NCBI RefSeq assembly: GCF_000144645.1
Contig: NC_014377.1
Location: 682,001-746,000, forward strand
Origin: Thermosediminibacter oceani DSM 16646
GTDB taxonomy: Bacteria > Bacillota > Thermosediminibacteria > Thermosediminibacterales > Thermosediminibacteraceae
Length of the DNA stretch: 64,000 bases
Direction: 5' to 3'
Under the pieces are notes generated by a model that saw nothing but the letters and a program-made list of their open reading frames with translations, did not search any database and was not told where the DNA came from. Positions 1 through 8,624 of this stretch are shown piece after piece (the stretch's first letter is position 1; the number at the start of each line of letters is the position of its first letter). Both the position numbers and the translations under genes were made by a program.

Positions 1-2612
1 AAAATGTGGAGGATAAATGGTACAGATTCTGGGAAGAACAGAATTTATTCCGCGCGGAAATTGATCCGGAGAAGGAACCCTTCACCATAGTTATTCCGCC
101 GCCAAATGTAACCGGTCACCTCCACATCGGGCACGCCCTCAACAACACCATCCAGGACATCCTGATAAGGTATAAGAGGATGCAGGGCTACCCGACGCTG
201 TGGTTACCCGGCACCGATCACGCGGGAATCGCCACAGAAGCCAAGGTGAAGGAGCAGCTGGCAGAAGAGGGGCTGTCCAAGTACGATCTCGGCAGGGAAA
301 AGTTCCTGGAAAGGGTGTGGGCCTGGAAGGAAAAGTACGGCGACACCATAGTGAACCAACTGAAAAAACTAGGCGCTTCCTGCGACTGGTCCAGGTTCAG
401 GTTCACCCTGGACGAGGGGCTCAGCCGCGCAGTGCGCGAAGTGTTCGTAAGGCTATACGAAAAGGGCCTCATATACCGCGGCGACTACATCGTGAACTGG
501 TGTCCGACGTGTAAGACGACCCTTTCGGACATAGAGGTAGAGCACGAGGAGAGAAATGATAAGATCTACCATGTGAGGTATCCCTTCAGCGACGGCTCGG
601 GCCACATAACCGTGGCGACCACCCGCCCCGAGACCATACTGGGCGATACGGCCGTGGCCGTGCACCCGGCGGATGAAAGGTACAAAGCATACATCGGCAA
701 GACCGTCGTTCTGCCGCTGGTGAACAGGGAAATCCCGATCATCGCCGACGACTACGTGGATATGGAATTCGGGACAGGCGCGGTGAAGGTAACTCCCGCC
801 CATGATCCCAACGATTTCGAGATGGGTCTGCGCCACGAACTCCCGATAATCAAGGTCATGGACGAAGAAGGGCGCATGAACGAAAACGCCGGAAAGTTTG
901 AAGGCCTCGACAGGTACGAGTGCCGGAAAGCCATAATTAAAGAACTGGAAGAAAAGGGTTTACTGGAAAAGATCGAAGACCTGACCCACAGCGTGGGCCA
1001 GTGCTACCGCTGCCACACCGTGGTGGAACCGATGGTCTCCAAGCAGTGGTTTGTCAGGATGAAGCCTCTGGCCGAGCCTGCCATTGAAGTGGTAAAGCAG
1101 GGCAGGGTGAAGTTCGTCCCCGACAGGTTCACCAAAATATATATAAACTGGCTGGAAAACATTCACGACTGGTGCATTTCGAGGCAGCTCTGGTGGGGCC
1201 ACCGGATTCCCGCGTGGTACTGCCAGGATTGCGGAGAGACCATCGTGGCGAGGGAAACGCCCGTAAAATGCTCAAAATGCGGCGGAAGTTCCCTGGAACA
1301 GGACCCGGACGTGCTCGATACCTGGTTCAGTTCGGCCCTCTGGCCTTTCTCGACGCTGGGCTGGCCCGACGACACAGAGGACCTCAGGTATTTTTATCCG
1401 ACTTCCGCGCTGGTTACCGGCTACGACATAATATTCTTCTGGGTAGCCCGCATGATATTCATGGCTATGGAGTTCATGAAGGAGGAGCCCTTCGAGTACG
1501 TGGCTATAACGGGCCTTGTCAGGGACGCCCAAGGCCGCAAGATGAGCAAATCTCTGGGCAACGGCATAGATCCCCTGGAGGTCATAGAAAAGTACGGCGC
1601 CGACACCCTCAGGTTTGCTCTGTGCACCGGCAACACTCCTGGAAACGATATAAGGTTCTCCTGGGAAAAGGCAGAGCACAGCCGCAACTTTGCGAACAAG
1701 ATATGGAACGCCTCCCGGTTCGTCATGATGAACCTGGAGGGCTTCGAGCCCGGAGAACCGGAATTGGAAAATCTATCGCTTAAAGACCGGTGGATCCTGT
1801 CCAGGCTAAACGATGTGACTTCAGAAGTTACGGAGTTCCTGGACAAATTTGAAGTGGGCATAGCGGCCCAGAAGGTCTACGACTTTTTCTGGAGCGAATT
1901 CTGCGACTGGTATATCGAAATGGCCAAGATAGACCTTTACGGGGACGACGAAAACGCGAAAAAGAGGACCCAGCGAGTCCTTTATACCGTGCTGGAGAGG
2001 GTTTTGAGGCTGCTGCACCCCTTCGTGCCGTTTATCACCGAAGAGATATGGCAGCACCTGCCCCACGAAGGCGAAAGTATAATGGTGTCGGCCTGGCCCG
2101 AATTCAGGCCCGAATGGAAGTTTGAAGATGCAGGCGACATGGAGATCCTCATGGAGGCCGTAAGGGGTATTAGAAACATCAGGGCTGAGATGAACGTACC
2201 GCCGGCTAAGAAAGCCAAGGCCGTGGTAAGAGCGGGGGATTCAGAGACGCTGAAACTTTTAAAGCAAAACATCGACATTATCCACACCCTTGCCAGGGTT
2301 TCGGAAACGGATTTCATTTCCGAGGAAGACCCCGCGCCCGGGAAAGCTATGAGCTGCGTCATAAGGGGAGCGGAAATCTTTATCCCAATGGAAGGCCTCG
2401 TGGACCTGGATTCGGAAATCGCAAGGCTTCAGAAAGAAAGGGCGTCTCTCGAGAAGGAGATTAGCACCGTCAGGAAAAAACTCGCAAACCACGGTTTCCT
2501 CTCAAAGGCTCCACGGGAAGTCGTCGAAAAGGAAAAGCAGAAGGAAAAGGATTACATCGAGATGCTGAAGCGGGTGGAGGAACGGCTGAAAACACTGACC
2601 GAACTTGGATAA
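1..2612 (+). CDS. valS: Valyl-tRNA synthetase, 5' end outside the window
   Basis: Cytoplasmic class I aminoacyl-tRNA synthetase that charges tRNA-Val. The frame is open at the left edge and reads N-V-E-D-K-W across bases 3-20, so the true start lies upstream; the GTG at 6 is internal. Counting from that GTG, the HIGH signature is at residues 40-43, KMSKS at 512-516, and the editing-domain block [15 protein letters not shown] near 201. Pairs of zinc-type cysteines (CPTC, CQDC, CSKC) are present. The last ~70 residues are charged and helical, the tRNA-binding coiled coil typical of ValS. The gene stops 39 bp before the folC start, so the two are probably co-transcribed. Confidence 0.97.
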   Translation, partial: NVEDKWYRFWEEQNLFRAEIDPEKEPFTIVIPPPNVTGHLHIGHALNNTIQDILIRYKRMQGYPTLWLPGTDHAGIATEAKVKEQLAEEGLSKYDLGREKFLERVWAWKEKYGDTIVNQLKKLGASCDWSRFRFTLDEGLSRAVREVFVRLYEKGLIYRGDYIVNWCPTCKTTLSDIEVEHEERNDKIYHVRYPFSDGSGHITVATTRPETILGDTAVAVHPADERYKAYIGKTVVLPLVNREIPIIADDYVDMEFGTGAVKVTPAHDPNDFEMGLRHELPIIKVMDEEGRMNENAGKFEGLDRYECRKAIIKELEEKGLLEKIEDLTHSVGQCYRCHTVVEPMVSKQWFVRMKPLAEPAIEVVKQGRVKFVPDRFTKIYINWLENIHDWCISRQLWWGHRIPAWYCQDCGETIVARETPVKCSKCGGSSLEQDPDVLDTWFSSALWPFSTLGWPDDTEDLRYFYPTSALVTGYDIIFFWVARMIFMAMEFMKEEPFEYVAITGLVRDAQGRKMSKSLGNGIDPLEVIEKYGADTLRFALCTGNTPGNDIRFSWEKAEHSRNFANKIWNASRFVMMNLEGFEPGEPELENLSLKDRWILSRLNDVTSEVTEFLDKFEVGIAAQKVYDFFWSEFCDWYIEMAKIDLYGDDENAKKRTQRVLYTVLERVLRLLHPFVPFITEEIWQHLPHEGESIMVSAWPEFRPEWKFEDAGDMEILMEAVRGIRNIRAEMNVPPAKKAKAVVRAGDSETLKLLKQNIDIIHTLARVSETDFISEEDPAPGKAMSCVIRGAEIFIPMEGLVDLDSEIARLQKERASLEKEISTVRKKLANHGFLSKAPREVVEKEKQKEKDYIEMLKRVEERLKTLTELG

Positions 2613-2651
2613 TCTTTGTTATATAACGATATGGGAAGGGGAGCTAACCCT

Positions 2652-3956
2652 ATGCTGAGTTACCGTGAAGCTCTGGAGTTCATCCACGGTATGAACAGAT
2701 TCGGCATAAAGCTGGGGCTTCAAAAAATTACGAGGCTCCTGCAACTCCTGGGTAATCCCCATGAGGGTATCAAAATAATTCACGTGGCGGGCACCAACGG
2801 CAAGGGGTCCACCTGCGCCATGATAGATTCCATACTGAGGGCCGCCGGCTACAGGGTGGGTTTGTATACTTCGCCGTATCTGGAGGTGTTTAACGAGAGG
2901 ATAAGGGTGAACGGCCGGAATATACCCGACGAGGACATTGCCCGGCTCACCGAAAAGGTCCGTAAAGCAATTCGTGAAATGGAGGCCAGGGGATGGGGTG
3001 TACCCACCGAATTTGAGGTTGTGACCGCTCTCGGCTTTATGTACTTCAAAGAGCAGAACCTGGACTTTTTGGTGCTGGAAGTGGGCATGGGCGGCAGGTA
3101 CGACGCCACCAACGTGGTTACCCCTCTGGTCAGCGTAATTACTTCTATAAGCTACGACCACCAGCAGTACCTGGGGAATACCCTGGAAGAGATAGCTCGT
3201 GAAAAATGCGGCATAATCAAACAGGGGGTGCCGGTGGTCACCGCCCCACAGGAACCGGAAGCGATGCGGGTTATAGAGGACACCTGCCGTGAACAAAACT
3301 GCCCGCTGGTGAAGGTAGAAGAAAAAACGAGATACCGCCTTTTGGACTGGGGGCTTGAAGGTCAGGTTTTCAGCCTTCAGACGTCAAGAAACACTTACGA
3401 TAACCTGAAGATAAAACTGCTGGGAGACCACCAGCTAGATAACGCCGCAACGGCGGTGGCTTCAGTAGAAGCTCTTGAGCATTACGGTATAAATATAACT
3501 AGGCAAGCGGTAGAAAAAGGCCTTTTAGAAGCCCGCTGGCCCGGTAGGCTGGAAATCATGGGTCGGAACCCTGATGTGCTTATCGATGGCGCCCACAATC
3601 CTTCAGGGGTTGGTGTGCTTAAAAGCGCGATTTTAAAATATTTCCCGGGAAAAAGAGTGATTCTTGTAATAGGTATTTTAAAAGATAAGGATTACTTGAA
3701 GATGCTGGAAGAGATAATCCCGGTAGCGGATGCTGTGGTCGCCACCCGGCCCGACAGCCCCAGAGCACTGGAGCCGAATGAATTGGAAGGATCGATTAAA
3801 AGCTTGAATCTCGAAAAAATGCCCGAAATTTATGTCAGAGAAGAGGTAGAGGAGGCCATCGATACGGCCTATGAAATCGCCGGGGCCAGTGATGTGATAG
3901 TTTTCGCGGGCTCCCTGTATTTAATCGGAAAGGTCAGGAGTTTATTGAAAAAATAG
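2652..3956 (+). CDS. folC: Folylpolyglutamate synthase / dihydrofolate synthase
   Basis: ATP-dependent Mur-ligase-type enzyme that adds glutamate to folates (and usually makes dihydrofolate from dihydropteroate). The 434-residue protein has the P-loop GTNGKGST at 47-54, the folate-enzyme block YTSPYLEVFNERI, LEVGMGGRYDATNV, and the C-terminal DGAHNPSG motif. The ATG at 2652 is chosen because it follows AAGGGGAG with normal spacing and gives the usual family N-terminus (LSYREALEFIHG); an upstream in-frame start at 2616 would add an unrelated dozen residues. It follows valS, a common arrangement in Clostridia. Confidence 0.95.
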   Translation: MLSYREALEFIHGMNRFGIKLGLQKITRLLQLLGNPHEGIKIIHVAGTNGKGSTCAMIDSILRAAGYRVGLYTSPYLEVFNERIRVNGRNIPDEDIARLTEKVRKAIREMEARGWGVPTEFEVVTALGFMYFKEQNLDFLVLEVGMGGRYDATNVVTPLVSVITSISYDHQQYLGNTLEEIAREKCGIIKQGVPVVTAPQEPEAMRVIEDTCREQNCPLVKVEEKTRYRLLDWGLEGQVFSLQTSRNTYDNLKIKLLGDHQLDNAATAVASVEALEHYGINITRQAVEKGLLEARWPGRLEIMGRNPDVLIDGAHNPSGVGVLKSAILKYFPGKRVILVIGILKDKDYLKMLEEIIPVADAVVATRPDSPRALEPNELEGSIKSLNLEKMPEIYVREEVEEAIDTAYEIAGASDVIVFAGSLYLIGKVRSLLKK

Positions 3957-3966
3957 ATTAAAGTTT

Positions 3967-4005
3967 TGCCCCCTCTATTGAATATACATAAAATAGGAGG
4001 GGGCA
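3967..4005 (+). terminator. Hairpin after folC whose 3' arm contains the next gene's Shine-Dalgarno
   Basis: TGCCCCCTC (3967-3975) pairs with GAGGGGGCA (3997-4005) around a 21-nt AT-rich loop, followed by TTTTA. It can end folC transcription. The AGGAGG at 3995-4000 that serves the ATG at 4010 lies largely inside the 3' arm, so in read-through RNA the ribosome site would be paired. Confidence 0.5.
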
Positions 4006-4009
4006 TTTT

Positions 4010-4261
4010 ATGAAAAAAGGATTTAACGGCGGTTCCGCCGAACTGGAGCGAATTCTCCTCGAGGAAATCGAAAAGGCCAAACAGGAAATGCAGCTGGCTG
4101 AAAAAGCTTTTCAGTGGGTGCAAAACGACCCCGAGGAGGTAGATGCCGCCCTTTCGAGGATGGAAGCCGCCCTTGCCCGTTACAATTTTCTCATCAGACA
4201 GGCCAAAGCTATGAGGATAACAATTGACAAAATCACAATGTACAGTCAGCTGCTGCAATAG
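4010..4261 (+). CDS. Small YaaL/DUF2508-like protein
   Basis: An 83-residue, mostly helical, highly charged cytosolic protein with no signal peptide or membrane segment. The C-terminal part (ARYNFLIRQAKAMRI) resembles the DUF2508/YaaL family of small Firmicute proteins, whose function I do not know; the match is from memory of the pattern only. The start is well supported: AGGAGG lies 9 nt before the ATG, within the 3' arm of the preceding hairpin. Lys/Glu-rich amphipathic stretches could form a coiled coil. Confidence 0.6.
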   Translation: MKKGFNGGSAELERILLEEIEKAKQEMQLAEKAFQWVQNDPEEVDAALSRMEAALARYNFLIRQAKAMRITIDKITMYSQLLQ

Positions 4262-4298
4262 CAATTTATTAGAAGTCATTATTTTGTTTAAAAAAATA

Positions 4299-4327
4299 TT
4301 TATAGGGCGTCGATTTATTGATATAAT
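4299..4327 (+). promoter_or_regulatory. Possible sigma-A promoter for apbE
   Basis: A perfect TATAAT at 4322-4327 lies 17 nt after TTTATA (4299-4304, 4 of 6 to the -35 consensus). The region is AT-rich and the start of apbE is 54 nt downstream. Confidence 0.4.
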
Positions 4328-4357
4328 GAATGTAAGAAATTCGAAAGGGAGGTGGGG

Positions 4358-4373
4358 GCGGCAAATTTGCCGC
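4358..4373. repeat. 16-bp perfect palindrome between Shine-Dalgarno and start of apbE
   Basis: GCGGCAAATTTGCCGC is self-complementary and lies between the strong purine tract GGGAGGTGGGGG (4347-4358) and the ATG at 4381. The purine tract is about 22 nt from the ATG, too far for normal initiation unless the palindrome folds and shortens the distance. A weak AGGT at 4374-4377 is the only nearer site. Confidence 0.6.
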
Positions 4374-4380
4374 AGGTCAG

Positions 4381-5415
4381 ATGAAAAAACTTAAAATAAC
4401 AGTTTTTCTTTTTGCTGCTATTATCCTCCTTGCAGCTTGTAGCAGGAGTCAGGACAAGCCCGTTGTGAAAACAAATTTTATGCTGGATACGATGATAAAG
4501 ATATCAGCTTACGGAAGCGGCGCATCGGAAGCCATCGACGCGGCTTTCGACAGGATAAGCGAAATCGAGAAGAAAATGAATGCCAGCGCTGAAGACAGCG
4601 AGGTTACCGGTATAAATAAGGCGGCTGGCAGGGAATATTTCAAAGTTAGTCCTGACACCTTTTACGTTATAAAAAGAGGACTTTACTTTTCAGAGCTTTC
4701 CGGAGGAAGGTTCGATATAACCGTCGGGCCTCTTGTAAAACTGTGGGGTATAGGTACGGAAAATGCCCGGGTCCCCGAAGAACAAGAGATTAAAAGTGCT
4801 CTTTCGCTTATCAACTACAGGGACGTTTTACTGGATGAGGAAAATCATGGCGTGATGTTGAAAAGGCCCGGGATGAGAATAGACCTGGGAGCCATAGCCA
4901 AGGGTTACGCTGCCGACGAAGTTATTCGAATATTAAAGGAAAAAGGGGTAAGGAGCGCGGTTGCTGACCTTGGGGGTAACGTATACGTGCTCGGCAAAAA
5001 GCCGAACGGTGAGCCGTGGAAGATAGGTGTCCAGGATCCTTTTGCCGAGACAAGGGGTGATATATTTGCGACTGTGGAAGTTTGGGACAAGACCCTGGTT
5101 ACCTCCGGTGTATACGAAAGGTTTTTTGAGGAAGAAGGGAAAAGGTACCATCACATTCTCGATACATCTACGGGTTATCCCGTTGAAAATGGGCTAGTGA
5201 GTGTAACTATAATTTCCGATAGCTCGATTGACGCTGATGCCCTTTCCACCGCAGCTTTTTCACTGGGTTTGAAGGATGGAATGAGGCTGGTGGAAAACCT
5301 TCCTGGTATTGAGGCGATTTTTGTAACGGCCGACAGGGAAGTATACATTACCTCCGGGGTGGAAAAATATAATTTCCAGATAATCAACGAGGATTTTGTA
5401 TTAAAACAGCAGTAG
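4381..5415 (+). CDS. apbE: FAD:protein FMN transferase, lipoprotein
   Basis: Transfers FMN from FAD to a Ser/Thr of target proteins outside the membrane. The 344-residue protein has a lipoprotein signal: lysines at 3-6, a hydrophobic stretch, then the lipobox LLAAC with the cysteine at 20. Family motifs are present: FMLDTMIKI, RFDITVGPLVKLWG, DLGAIAKGYAADEV, ADLGGNVYVLG, and HHILDTSTGYP. The natural substrates in this window are RnfG and RnfD, both of which carry the flavinylation motif, so its place at the head of the hydrogenase/Rnf block makes sense. No other function needs to be invoked. Confidence 0.95.
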   Translation: MKKLKITVFLFAAIILLAACSRSQDKPVVKTNFMLDTMIKISAYGSGASEAIDAAFDRISEIEKKMNASAEDSEVTGINKAAGREYFKVSPDTFYVIKRGLYFSELSGGRFDITVGPLVKLWGIGTENARVPEEQEIKSALSLINYRDVLLDEENHGVMLKRPGMRIDLGAIAKGYAADEVIRILKEKGVRSAVADLGGNVYVLGKKPNGEPWKIGVQDPFAETRGDIFATVEVWDKTLVTSGVYERFFEEEGKRYHHILDTSTGYPVENGLVSVTIISDSSIDADALSTAAFSLGLKDGMRLVENLPGIEAIFVTADREVYITSGVEKYNFQIINEDFVLKQQ

Positions 5416-5456
5416 GCGAAAAGTTATTAAAAAAATTGCAAAAAAAATCAATAAAC

Positions 5457-5474
5457 ATGTGATTCTTTTCACTA
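5457..5474. promoter_or_regulatory. Rex-type operator before rex
   Basis: ATGTGAT-TCTT-TTCACTA resembles the Rex operator (TTGTGAA-N4-TTCACAA), agreeing at 11 of the 14 arm positions. It lies just upstream of the -35 of the rex promoter, which fits autoregulation. Matched by eye to the known consensus. Confidence 0.5.
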
Positions 5475-5481
5475 AAAAATA

Positions 5482-5511
5482 TTGAAAAAAATCTATTCAT
5501 CGTGCTAGAAT
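5482..5511 (+). promoter_or_regulatory. Sigma-A promoter of rex
   Basis: TTGAAA (5482-5487), 18-nt spacer, TAGAAT (5506-5511). Transcription would start near 5518, which rules out the GTG at 5502 as the rex start and supports the TTG at 5535. Confidence 0.7.
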
Positions 5512-5534
5512 CAATGTATAGGGAGTGGTTAAAT

Positions 5535-6167
5535 TTGTTCAAGAAGTTCAAAATACCTGAGGCCACTATCGGAAGGCTTACATCTTATTCGAGATTTCTG
5601 AAAGAAGCTGACGAAAAAGGAGTCACAACGGTCTCTTCCCAGCAGATAGCGAAGGCTACAGGTGTTACTCCCGCTCAGGTAAGAAAGGATCTGGCTTATT
5701 TCGGGGAGTTCGGTACCAGAGGTGTAGGATACAACCCTAGAGAATTATACAATTATATAATGAAGATACTGGGCCTCGATAGACGCTGGTCCGTTGCAAT
5801 AGTAGGTGCCGGGCATCTCGGAACCGCTCTTTCACTTTATAAGGGGTTTGCGGAGAGAGGTTTTGATATAACCTGTATTTTCGATGCGGATCCGGAGAAA
5901 ATCGGCAAAAAGATTGCCGGCCTGGAAGTGCGGTCAATGGAGGAACTCAGTGAAAAGGTAAAGGAATACAACATCGAGCTCGGGATAGTGGCGGTGCCGG
6001 CTGCTGCAGCCCAGGAAGTGATCGATTTGATGGTCAAAGCCGGCATAAAGGGCATTATAAATTTCGCACCGGTAAATGTAACGGTGCCTGAGGATGTGGT
6101 GCTCAGGCGTGTAGACCTGGCGTCCCAGCTTGAGTATCTGACGTATCATCTGGGGGAAACCAGATGA
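5535..6167 (+). CDS. rex: Redox-sensing transcriptional repressor Rex
   Basis: Dimeric repressor that senses the NADH/NAD+ ratio and controls fermentation and hydrogenase genes. Residues 1-75 form a winged helix (SSQQIAKATGVTPAQVRKDL, then FGEFGTRGVGYN); then a Rossmann domain with AIVGAGHLGTAL and a C-terminal swapped helix. Length (210 residues) is typical. The TTG at 5535 is chosen because it follows GGGAG by 9 nt and lies downstream of the promoter. The stop overlaps the next gene's ATG (ATGA), implying translational coupling. Rex-type sites precede rex itself and the hydrogenase operon. Confidence 0.95.
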   Translation: MFKKFKIPEATIGRLTSYSRFLKEADEKGVTTVSSQQIAKATGVTPAQVRKDLAYFGEFGTRGVGYNPRELYNYIMKILGLDRRWSVAIVGAGHLGTALSLYKGFAERGFDITCIFDADPEKIGKKIAGLEVRSMEELSEKVKEYNIELGIVAVPAAAAQEVIDLMVKAGIKGIINFAPVNVTVPEDVVLRRVDLASQLEYLTYHLGETR

Positions 6168-6577
6168 AGCTGAAAAAGATAAAGGAAATTCTCCGGGCCG
6201 AAGTGCTAATGGGAGATGACGGGGACCTTGAGGCGGAGGTGACTAACGCCTGCGGTGCTGACCTGATAAGTGATATTTTGGCGGATACCAAGAAGAACGC
6301 GGTTCTCCTCACCGGTCTCACTCATAAGCAGATAATACAGACAGCCAGTATGTCCGAATTTGCCGCTATAATTTTTGTAAGGGGCAAGTGCCCGACCCGG
6401 GACGTAATCGAGCTGGCGAGGGAAAATAGCCTTCGGCTCCTTCGCTCCGAATATCCCATTTACGAAAGCTGCGGTCTCTTGTACGAGGCCGGATTAAAAG
6501 CCGAAATGAATATAGTGATTCACGCCTACAGGGGGAAAATGTTTTTCAACATAACCCCTTCATATATAGAGGGGTGA
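6164..6577 (+). CDS. DRTGG-domain protein (first copy)
   Basis: A 137-residue cytosolic protein of the DRTGG-domain type often found next to iron-only hydrogenase genes and PHP phosphoesterases in Clostridia. It shares with the second copy at 7142 the pattern of a central hydrophobic strand (AAIIFVRG here, GIIVAEG there) and the ending S-E-x-P-I/V-Y-E-x-C-G-L/M-L-Y. The ligand is unknown; related domains occur in phosphotransacetylases and CBS proteins. Translation is coupled to rex by a 4-bp overlap. The reading frame is intact, but its usual downstream partners are decayed. Confidence 0.75.
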   Translation: MKLKKIKEILRAEVLMGDDGDLEAEVTNACGADLISDILADTKKNAVLLTGLTHKQIIQTASMSEFAAIIFVRGKCPTRDVIELARENSLRLLRSEYPIYESCGLLYEAGLKAEMNIVIHAYRGKMFFNITPSYIEG

Positions 6578-7126
6578 GAATACAGCCCTCGGGATCGGTA
6601 ATCTTCTAGCGGTTGATGGAATACACAATTGCATCGACGTCCTGGAAGAAATAGAATTGAACAAACTTTCTGATATAGATTATTTAGAACTACAAGCGTG
6701 CAGCGGTGGCTGCATAGGCGGAGCGCTGACCGTCGAAAACCGCTTTGTAGCAAAGGTTAAATTAAGGAAGCTCGTTGAAAAACTTGGAACTAATACCAGA
6801 ATCGATGAGACATCTGTGGTAAAATATTTTGTAAAGGGATATTACGATTTCGAAGAAGAGATAAGCCTACACCGTCTCTTAAACTCGACGAAGACATAGC
6901 CAAAGCCATCCAGAAGATGGAGATTCTCGAAAAAACGCTGAAAGAATTACCCGGGCTCGATTGCGGCAGCTGCGGGTGTCCTAACTGCAGATCTCTAGCA
7001 AAAGACATAGTGCAGGGACGGGCCAAAGAAACCGACTGTATATTCAAGCTCAGAGAAAAGGTCAGGCAGCTGGTGGAGGAAGTCCTGGATCTGATGCAGA
7101 AATTACCTCCTACAATGGAAGAGTGA
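6574..7126 (+). pseudogene. Remnant of a [Fe] hydrogenase-like iron-sulfur protein
   Basis: Only the C-terminal third remains. From about 6576 one frame reads LGIGNLLAVDGIHN... and ...YLELQACSGGCIGGALTVEN, the end of a hydrogenase large-subunit-like domain. Near 6860 the frame shifts, and the second part continues LDCGSCGCPNCRSLAKDIV, a four-cysteine iron-sulfur module, ending at 7126. No start codon or ferredoxin-like N-terminus is present; the missing part would lie exactly where the first DRTGG gene ends, so a deletion joined them. In related Clostridia such a gene sits between DRTGG genes as an intact ~450-residue protein (from memory). Confidence 0.75.
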
Positions 7127-7141
7127 GAGGGGTGAGGAAGC

Positions 7142-7492
7142 GTGACCTTGAGTGATCTGCAGAAGGAATTATCGCTAAAACTTGTAACTAGAGGGACAAC
7201 TCTAGATAGGCCCGTTGTAGGCGGTTATGCCTCGGATCTCTTGAGCTGGGTCATGGGCCATGCCACGGAAAATCAGGTATGGATTACCATACAGAGTCAT
7301 CCTAATATAGTTGCAGTGGCTTCACTCCTGGGACTTTCCGGGATTATCGTGGCAGAGGGCGCTGAGATAGAGGAAAATACCATAAAGAAAGCTGAAGAGG
7401 AAAATATACCCGTATTTTCTTCGGAGAAACCGGTATACGAAATATGTGGCATGTTATATAATTTACTGTCCAGGAGCAGGAAAAAATGCTGA
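7142..7492 (+). CDS. DRTGG-domain protein (second copy)
   Basis: A 116-residue soluble protein, paralogous to the one at 6164 and full length for a single DRTGG domain. GTG start supported by GGGGTGAGG about 4-12 nt upstream. Contains ASDLLSWVMGHA, GIIVAEGAEIEENTI and the ending PVYEICGMLYNLL. It overlaps the start of the degraded PHP gene by 7 bp, the typical DRTGG-PHP coupling. Biochemical role unknown; context suggests regulation or assembly connected with the hydrogenase. Confidence 0.75.
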   Translation: MTLSDLQKELSLKLVTRGTTLDRPVVGGYASDLLSWVMGHATENQVWITIQSHPNIVAVASLLGLSGIIVAEGAEIEENTIKKAEEENIPVFSSEKPVYEICGMLYNLLSRSRKKC

Positions 7493-8063
7493 AGGAATTT
7501 CCCGCAGACCTTCACGTGCATACATGCCTTTCGCCGTGCGCCGATCCGGAGATGGTTCCTCCCAACATCCTCAACATGGCAAAACTTTTGGGCACTAAGA
7601 TTATAGGTGCGCTATCTTCCAAATGAAAAAACGGCCGGAATATTTGCCACCAGCATGTGGTCGATTTCCGGGGAAACGTAACAGATGAAGTAGAAAAGCT
7701 ACTCTTAGCGTCAGTTACCCTCTCGGTAGATGAAATCTCAAAAAAGGTAATAGAGCTCGGAGGAATTTTCATACCCGCCCATGTGGATAGAAGAGCTTTC
7801 AGCATTTTTGGCCAGTTGGGGTTTATACCCGAATACCTTAAACCCGATGCTGTGGAATTTTCAAGGAACATTGCCCTTAAAGAAGAGAGAGTGAATTCCC
7901 CGGTGTATTTAGTAGATACCCGGTGATCTTTTCTTCCGATGCTCACTGTCTGAAGGATATGATTTTCCAAAAGACGTATTTCCTTTTGGAGAAGCCAACT
8001 TTTAAGGAAATAAAAAGAGCCTTTATGGGCATAGATGGTAGGAGGGTTGTCGCAAAGGAGTAG
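7486..8063 (+). pseudogene. Degraded PHP-domain phosphoesterase
   Basis: The ATG at 7486 begins a good PHP N-terminus (ADLHVHTCLSPCADPEMVPP) but the frame stops at TGA 7624-7626. An out-of-frame piece LPNEKTAGIF follows, then a third stretch from about 7655 (VDFRGNVTDEVEKLLL to GGIFIPAHVDR, ending 7926), then VIFSSDAHCLKDM in another frame to the TAG at 8061. Compared with intact members, about 50 residues are missing after residue 45 and at least two frameshifts are present. The metal-binding HxH, PAHVDR and SDAH motifs survive but in different frames, so the gene cannot make an active enzyme. Confidence 0.8.
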
Positions 8064-8082
8064 CTTTTTTAATATACAAAAC

Positions 8083-8100
8083 TTGTGAAATTTTTAACAA
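8083..8100. promoter_or_regulatory. Rex-type operator before the hydrogenase operon
   Basis: TTGTGAA-ATTT-TTAACAA agrees at 13 of 14 arm positions with a Rex operator of the form TTGTKAA-N4-TTMACAA. It lies 31 nt before the first hydrogenase gene and downstream of a weak -10-like TAATAT (8070-8075), where bound Rex would block transcription when NAD+ is high. Confidence 0.65.
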
Positions 8101-8130
8101 ATTCATTGTATCACGGGAGGGTTGGTCAAT

Positions 8131-8619
8131 ATGCAATTCGCTGTAAAAAAAGACCTAGAGTTTCAAGAAAAACTCCAGAAGGTCGATGAAATGTTGAAAA
8201 AATATAAAGGTCAGAAGGGAGTGCTGTTACAGGTCCTGCAGGAAGCTCAGAGGATTGTAGGATACCTCCCCCTCGAAGTGCAGATAAGGGTAGCCGAGGC
8301 TCTCGATGTCACGTTGAGCGAAGTTTACAGCACCATTACCTTTTACTCGTTCTTCAACCTGAAACCCCGGGGCAAATACCAGATAAGGGTATGTTTGGGT
8401 ACCGCGTGTTACGTAAAGGGGGCTGATAAGGTTCTTAACAGGATTGAGCAGGAGCTGAAGATAAAAGTCGGGGAAACGACCGAAGATTTGAAATTTTCTC
8501 TGGAAGCCTGCCGGTGCGTGGGCGCATGCGGTCTTGCTCCGGTAGTGATGATCAATGACGACGTTTACGGAAGGCTAACGCCGGACAGAGTACCGGAGAT
8601 ACTGAAAAACTACGAGTAA
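8131..8619 (+). CDS. hydC: Bifurcating hydrogenase gamma subunit, NuoE-like
   Basis: Thioredoxin-fold [2Fe-2S] subunit of the NAD-linked, ferredoxin-dependent hydrogenase (HydABC/Hnd type). The 162-residue protein has an N-terminal helical domain and the cluster ligands C88-x4-C93 and C129-x3-C133 (CRCVGAC). Start: ATG at 8131, 10 nt after GGGAGG; a TTG at 8122 lies too close to that site. First gene of an operon with the histidine-kinase-like ATPase, an HndB-like protein, hydB and hydA, and preceded by a Rex operator. Confidence 0.93.
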   Translation: MQFAVKKDLEFQEKLQKVDEMLKKYKGQKGVLLQVLQEAQRIVGYLPLEVQIRVAEALDVTLSEVYSTITFYSFFNLKPRGKYQIRVCLGTACYVKGADKVLNRIEQELKIKVGETTEDLKFSLEACRCVGACGLAPVVMINDDVYGRLTPDRVPEILKNYE

Positions 8620-8624
8620 CGGCC

